From the NCBI RefSeq assembly GCF_000429765.1, contig NZ_AUCM01000012.1:36604-100603 (forward strand): a DNA stretch of 64,000 bases, read 5' to 3'. The notes under the pieces were generated by a model, which was given only the letters and a program-made list of their open reading frames with translations, was not told the origin of the DNA and did not search any database. Below, piece after piece: positions 61,469 through 64,000 of the stretch. Every line of letters starts with the position of its first letter. The stretch's first letter is position 1. The DNA is from Gemmobacter nectariphilus DSM 15620. Lineage in GTDB: Bacteria; Pseudomonadota; Alphaproteobacteria; Rhodobacterales; Rhodobacteraceae. Both the position numbers and the translations under genes were made by a program.

Positions 61469-61890
61469 TGGCGAACGATGGCGGCCTTGCCAGTTTCCAG
61501 CGGCGCATGAGGGCGATTCCGCAGGCGGCGCGCGAAGCCGTGCAGCCGACACTGGTGCGCGAGGCGGAAAAGATCGCGGCCACCATGCGCCACCTTGCCC
61601 CCGACGATCCCGCGACCCCCGCCCCCGATCTGAAATCCAGCATTGCAGTCACCGGGCCGGGCCAATCTACGCCACCCTATTCCCAGCCGGGCGGCGCGAT
61701 GGTGGTGCCCGAAAACGCGGTGGCCATCACCGCAGGCAACACCGATGTGCGCTATCCTCATCTGCAAGAACACGGCACCAGCAAGCACGCGGCGCAGCCG
61801 TTCTTCTGGCCGGCCTTCCGGCTGCATCGCAAGAAGGCCCTTGCTGCGATCAAGCGCGGCATCGGCAAGGCCGTGAGGGAGGCAAGATGA
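61468..61890 (+). CDS. HK97-gp10 family head-tail protein
   Basis: A 140-residue protein of the HK97-gp10/tail-completion class. RRMRAIPQAAREAVQPTLVR and DVRYPHLQEHGTSKHAAQPF, followed by FFWPAFRLHRKKALAAIKRG, are typical. It overlaps both neighbours. The ATG at 61468 is preferred over a longer frame. Confidence 0.75.
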   Translation: MANDGGLASFQRRMRAIPQAAREAVQPTLVREAEKIAATMRHLAPDDPATPAPDLKSSIAVTGPGQSTPPYSQPGGAMVVPENAVAITAGNTDVRYPHLQEHGTSKHAAQPFFWPAFRLHRKKALAAIKRGIGKAVREAR

Positions 61891-62303
61891 GCGCGGAACT
61901 GGCGGTGCAGGTGGCGCTGCGGGCGCGGCTGATCGGAACCCCGGCCGTGGTCGCACTGGTGCCGGCGGCGGCGATCCTCGACACCGGGCAGCGGCCGGCG
62001 CTGTTCCCGGCCATCATCCTGGGCGAAAGTCAGGCGGTGGACGAAGGCGACAGCATCGCCCGTGATCGGCTGCGGGTTTACCATACCGCCCATGTCTGGA
62101 CCCGCGAAACCTCGCTGCAAGGCGTCAAGCGCATCTGCGGCGCAATCCGCGCGGCGGTTGCTGTGGGGCGCCTCGACCTTGGCCCGGGGTTCCATTGCGC
62201 CGATCTGCGCGTGTCTTCCATGCGGCAGATGCGCGACCCGGACGGCGAAACCTCGCATGGCGTGGTGACGATCGAGGCGCTGGTGAAGGAGCTGGCGCCA
62301 TGA
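61887..62303 (+). CDS. DUF3168 tail-completion protein
   Basis: A 138-residue DUF3168-type protein (VQVALRARLIGTPAVVALVP, ETSLQGVKRICGAIRAAVAV, SSMRQMRDPDGETSHGVVTI). DUF3168 proteins finish the head-proximal end of siphophage tails. Its stop overlaps the start of the frameshifted gene. Confidence 0.75.
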   Translation: MSAELAVQVALRARLIGTPAVVALVPAAAILDTGQRPALFPAIILGESQAVDEGDSIARDRLRVYHTAHVWTRETSLQGVKRICGAIRAAVAVGRLDLGPGFHCADLRVSSMRQMRDPDGETSHGVVTIEALVKELAP

Positions 62304-62624
62304 CCGCCGGGCAGCGCAAGCACCTGATCACCGTGCAGGAAGGCCCCCGCCAGCCTGGACGCGGCGGGCACCCCCTCGATGACCTGGACCGACAAGGCGC
62401 GCCTCACGGCCGAGATCGTGCGGCAGGGCACGACCGAGTTCATCCGCGACTTCGGCGCGAGCGATGAAACCGTGATCGTGTTCCGCACCCTCTGGCCGGG
62501 CGAGATCACCACGGCCGATCGGGTGCGCCATGCGGGGCGCAGCTTCAACATCCGCGAGGTGGTGCCGCTGGGGCGCGGCTTTGCGCTGGAGCTGCGCTGC
62601 ATCGCCTTCAACGGGGTAGACTGA
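62300..62624 (+). pseudogene. Head-closure (head-tail adaptor) gene with a frameshift
   Basis: The reading frame opens with MTAGQRKHLITVQEG (62300 onward), which matches the start of head-closure proteins. The rest of the family sequence then continues in the +1 frame as KAPASLDAAGTPSMTWTDKA, TLWPGEITTADRVRHAGRSF and ELRCIAFNGVD, ending at 62624. The change is near 62339. One base too many in CAGGAAGGC would explain it. It is either a real mutation, a programmed shift, or a sequencing error. Confidence 0.75.
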
Positions 62625-62625
62625 C

Positions 62626-63063
62626 ATGCGCGGCGCCAAACCGGAAATCCGCCCCGACCTGGACGCGATCCTTGACCTGACGGCGCCCGGCTGGCTGTCG
62701 GCGGATGCGCGCGAAGAATGGGACCGGGTGGTTCCGGTGCTGTCCGCGCGCCGCATCCTGACCCTGGCCGACCTTGGGCAGGTGGAAAACTACTGCATGG
62801 CCATGGGGCTGGCCCGCGAGATGGAGCGCGAGATCCAGCGCCTGGGCGCGGTGCAGAAGGTCTACAAGATCGACAAGGACGGCGAAGCCCTGCTGGTCGG
62901 CATGAAGCGCAATCCGGCCATCGGCATTCAGTCCGACGCCATGACGCGGGCGCGGCTGCTGGCGGCGGAACTTGGCTGCACCCCTGTTTCCCGGTCTCGG
63001 CCAACGGTCGAAGATACCGAAGGCCAGCGCGATCTGTGGTCCATCATTCCCGGGGGTGGCTGA
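62626..63063 (+). CDS. Terminase small subunit, P27 family
   Basis: A 145-residue P27-type small terminase that recognises phage DNA for packaging. The family pattern is TAPGWLSADAREEWDRVVPV and LTLADLGQVENYCMAMGLAR, with the C-terminal DLWSIIPGGG. Its stop overlaps the large subunit start. Having the terminases after the head genes is unusual. Confidence 0.88.
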   Translation: MRGAKPEIRPDLDAILDLTAPGWLSADAREEWDRVVPVLSARRILTLADLGQVENYCMAMGLAREMEREIQRLGAVQKVYKIDKDGEALLVGMKRNPAIGIQSDAMTRARLLAAELGCTPVSRSRPTVEDTEGQRDLWSIIPGGG

Positions 63064-63707
63064 TGCTGCGCCCGGCCTGGATTGATGATGGCAGCGAAAT
63101 CCCCGATCCTCTGGGGCATGGCGAGGCGGCGGTGCAATGGCTGCGGATGCTGCGTCACCCAAAGAGCCGCCTGCCTGGGCGGGCGCTGTGCCTCGACCCA
63201 TGGCAGGAACGCATCATCCGCCGCATCTATGGCCCGCGCCACCCGGACGGCAGCCGCATCGTGCGCCGCGTGGTGCTGCTGTTGCCGCGCGGCAACCGCA
63301 AGACGGCGCTTTGCGCGCTGATCACCCTGCTTCATCTGATGGGCCCGGAACGCGGCTTCGGCAATCGGGTGTTCTCGGCCGCTGCCAGCCGGGAACAGGC
63401 GCGCGAGCTATACCGGGAAGCGGCGCTGATCGTGACCGGCGATCCGCAGCTTGGCCGCTATCTGTCCATCAAGGACTACACCTCGGAAATCCTCTGCGGC
63501 CGCATCGGATCGTCCTATCGGGCGCTGTCTTCCGAGGGCCTGTCGCACCATGGTCTGACCCCCAACGTGGTGATCGCCGATGAACTGCACGTCTGGCAGG
63601 GTCGGCCGGGGCTGAACCTTTGGGAGGCCCTGACCTCGGCGCTGGTGAAGGTCTCGGAAACCCTTCTGAACCGCCCCGGGTTTACCGGAGGGTGGTTTGT
63701 TCAATGA
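63063..63707 (+). pseudogene. Terminase large subunit, interrupted by an IS element
   Basis: The first 201 residues belong to an HK97-like large terminase: ATPase Walker A LLLPRGNRKTALCAL, Walker B PNVVIADELHVW, and the usual N-terminal CLDPWQERIIRRIYGPRHPD. At 63667 the sequence passes into an IS3-family end, and the frame runs on for 13 foreign residues to a stop at 63705-63707. The nuclease domain and the end of the ATPase must lie beyond the IS, outside the window. Normal length is about 500-560 residues. Confidence 0.85.
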
Positions 63708-64000
63708 CTAGGCGACCATATCGAGTGTGTTCAGGTTTGCATAGAACGCCTCCTCTGCTTCTGCGGGCGGGATGTATCCGATGGGTCCGAGCAGGCGACG
63801 GTTGTTATACCAATCGACCCACTTCAGGGTTTCCCATTCGACTTCGCGCATCGATTTCCAAGGGCCGATCTGGTTGATGACTTCGGTCTTGAACAGGCCA
63901 ATCACGCATTCGGCCAGCGCATTGTCGTAGGCGTCACCGACGGTGCCTGCTGAAAGGTCGATTTCGGCTTCGGCCAGCCGTTCAGTGTATTTGATCGACA
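63667..64000 (-). mobile_element. IS3-family insertion sequence, right end of transposase (partial)
   Basis: The element starts with TGAACCGCCCCGGGTTTACC, an IS3-family terminal repeat of the TGAACCGCCCCGGGTTT type, and holds the C-terminal part of its orfB on the minus strand. The other end is past the window. It interrupts the large terminase gene. Confidence 0.8.
63708..64000 (-). CDS. IS3-family transposase orfB, C-terminal part (cut by window edge)
   Basis: The 3' end of a DDE integrase-type transposase. From the window edge it reads SIKYTERLAEAEIDLSAGTV, then GDAYDNALAECVIGLFKTEV with the last catalytic glutamate in NALAE. The usual tail follows: WVDWYNNRRLLGPIGYIPPA and AEEAFYANLNTLDMVA. 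The stop is at 63708-63710. The first two catalytic residues lie outside the window. Confidence 0.9.
   Translation of the reverse strand, partial: SIKYTERLAEAEIDLSAGTVGDAYDNALAECVIGLFKTEVINQIGPWKSMREVEWETLKWVDWYNNRRLLGPIGYIPPAEAEEAFYANLNTLDMVA

Larger units (their letters stand above)
50138..64000 (+). mobile_element. Integrated phage-like element, left part (continues past the window)
   Basis: From the left attachment site to the window edge: integrase, regulators, a replication-type gene with iterons, portal, fused protease-capsid, connectors, tail-tube-like proteins and terminases. All head genes are on the plus strand and tightly packed, many overlapping by ATGA. No lysis, tape-measure or tail-fibre gene is in view. 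A frameshift and an IS insertion suggest that the resident copy is defective. It could be a prophage or a capsid-encoding phage satellite. Confidence 0.85.

Noticed and set aside
56349..63707. Gene transfer agent head cluster of the Rhodobacteraceae type
   Set aside because: Gene order differs (terminases last, fused protease-capsid), and an integrase with a tRNA attachment site and replication gene indicates a self-inserting element.

Overview
The window is a high-G+C chromosomal segment of an alphaproteobacterium, most likely a member of the Rhodobacteraceae (Rhodobacter/Paracoccus-like; the genus cannot be fixed from this stretch). The grounds are the ftsA-ftsQ-ddl-murB order, HdaA next to polyphosphate kinase and exopolyphosphatase, aerobic cobaltochelatase subunits CobS/CobT, ccmF-ccmH cytochrome c maturation genes, and an intergenic repeat family of a Rhodobacteraceae type. 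Positions 1-50137 read as ordinary chromosome. From 50138 to the right edge lies an integrated phage-like element that continues beyond the window.

Chromosomal layout: 1-3167, minus-strand division and wall cluster (ftsA partial, ftsQ, ddl, murB). 3319-6578, an enoyl-CoA hydratase and ccmH/ccmF. 6794-9536, an amidase and the two subunits of a 3-oxoacid CoA-transferase. 10130-12936, a MATE exporter, two PaaI-type thioesterases and a divergent MerR regulator. 12942-17108, an AI-2E-type permease, a branched-chain aminotransferase, cyclopropane fatty acid synthase and a DUF486 membrane protein. 17463-23457, a second AI-2E permease, hdaA, ppk1, ppx and a DUF465 protein. 23582-29203, dadA, a lytic transglycosylase lipoprotein, gatB and an L,D-transpeptidase lipoprotein. 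29288-35495, kynA, kynU, a DinB protein, an orphan polyamine-type binding protein and an Xaa-Pro aminopeptidase. 35943-42446, cobT, a flavin reductase, a racemase-like protein lacking the usual catalytic cysteines, cobS, pssA and psd. 42499-45082, a DNA-repair pair: an intact metallo-beta-lactamase exonuclease beside an ATP-dependent DNA ligase whose adenylation motif has been lost. 45414-49561, a four-gene Anbu (bacterial proteasome-like) operon.

The element starts at a 44-bp displaced 3' end of a tRNA-Asn gene (50138-50181) with its terminator still beside it. It then carries a tyrosine integrase, a two-gene GNAT/basic-protein module behind a palindrome-covered promoter, two divergent ribbon-helix-helix regulators separated by three copies of a 17-bp operator, an AlpA-like protein, several small unknown proteins, and a winged-helix replication-type protein with four palindromic iterons inside its own coding sequence (a candidate origin, laid out as in phage lambda O/ori). 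A head module follows: portal, a fused protease-capsid, HNH, two paralogous tail-tube-like proteins, connectors, and the terminase subunits at the far end. The head-closure gene has a frameshift and the large terminase is cut by an IS3-family element, so the resident copy looks damaged. The reversed position of the terminases and the compact early region recall capsid-forming phage satellites, but the missing right half prevents a decision.

Thirteen copies of a GGATATTT-containing intergenic element are spread through the first 47 kb. None was seen in the island, an independent sign that the island is foreign.
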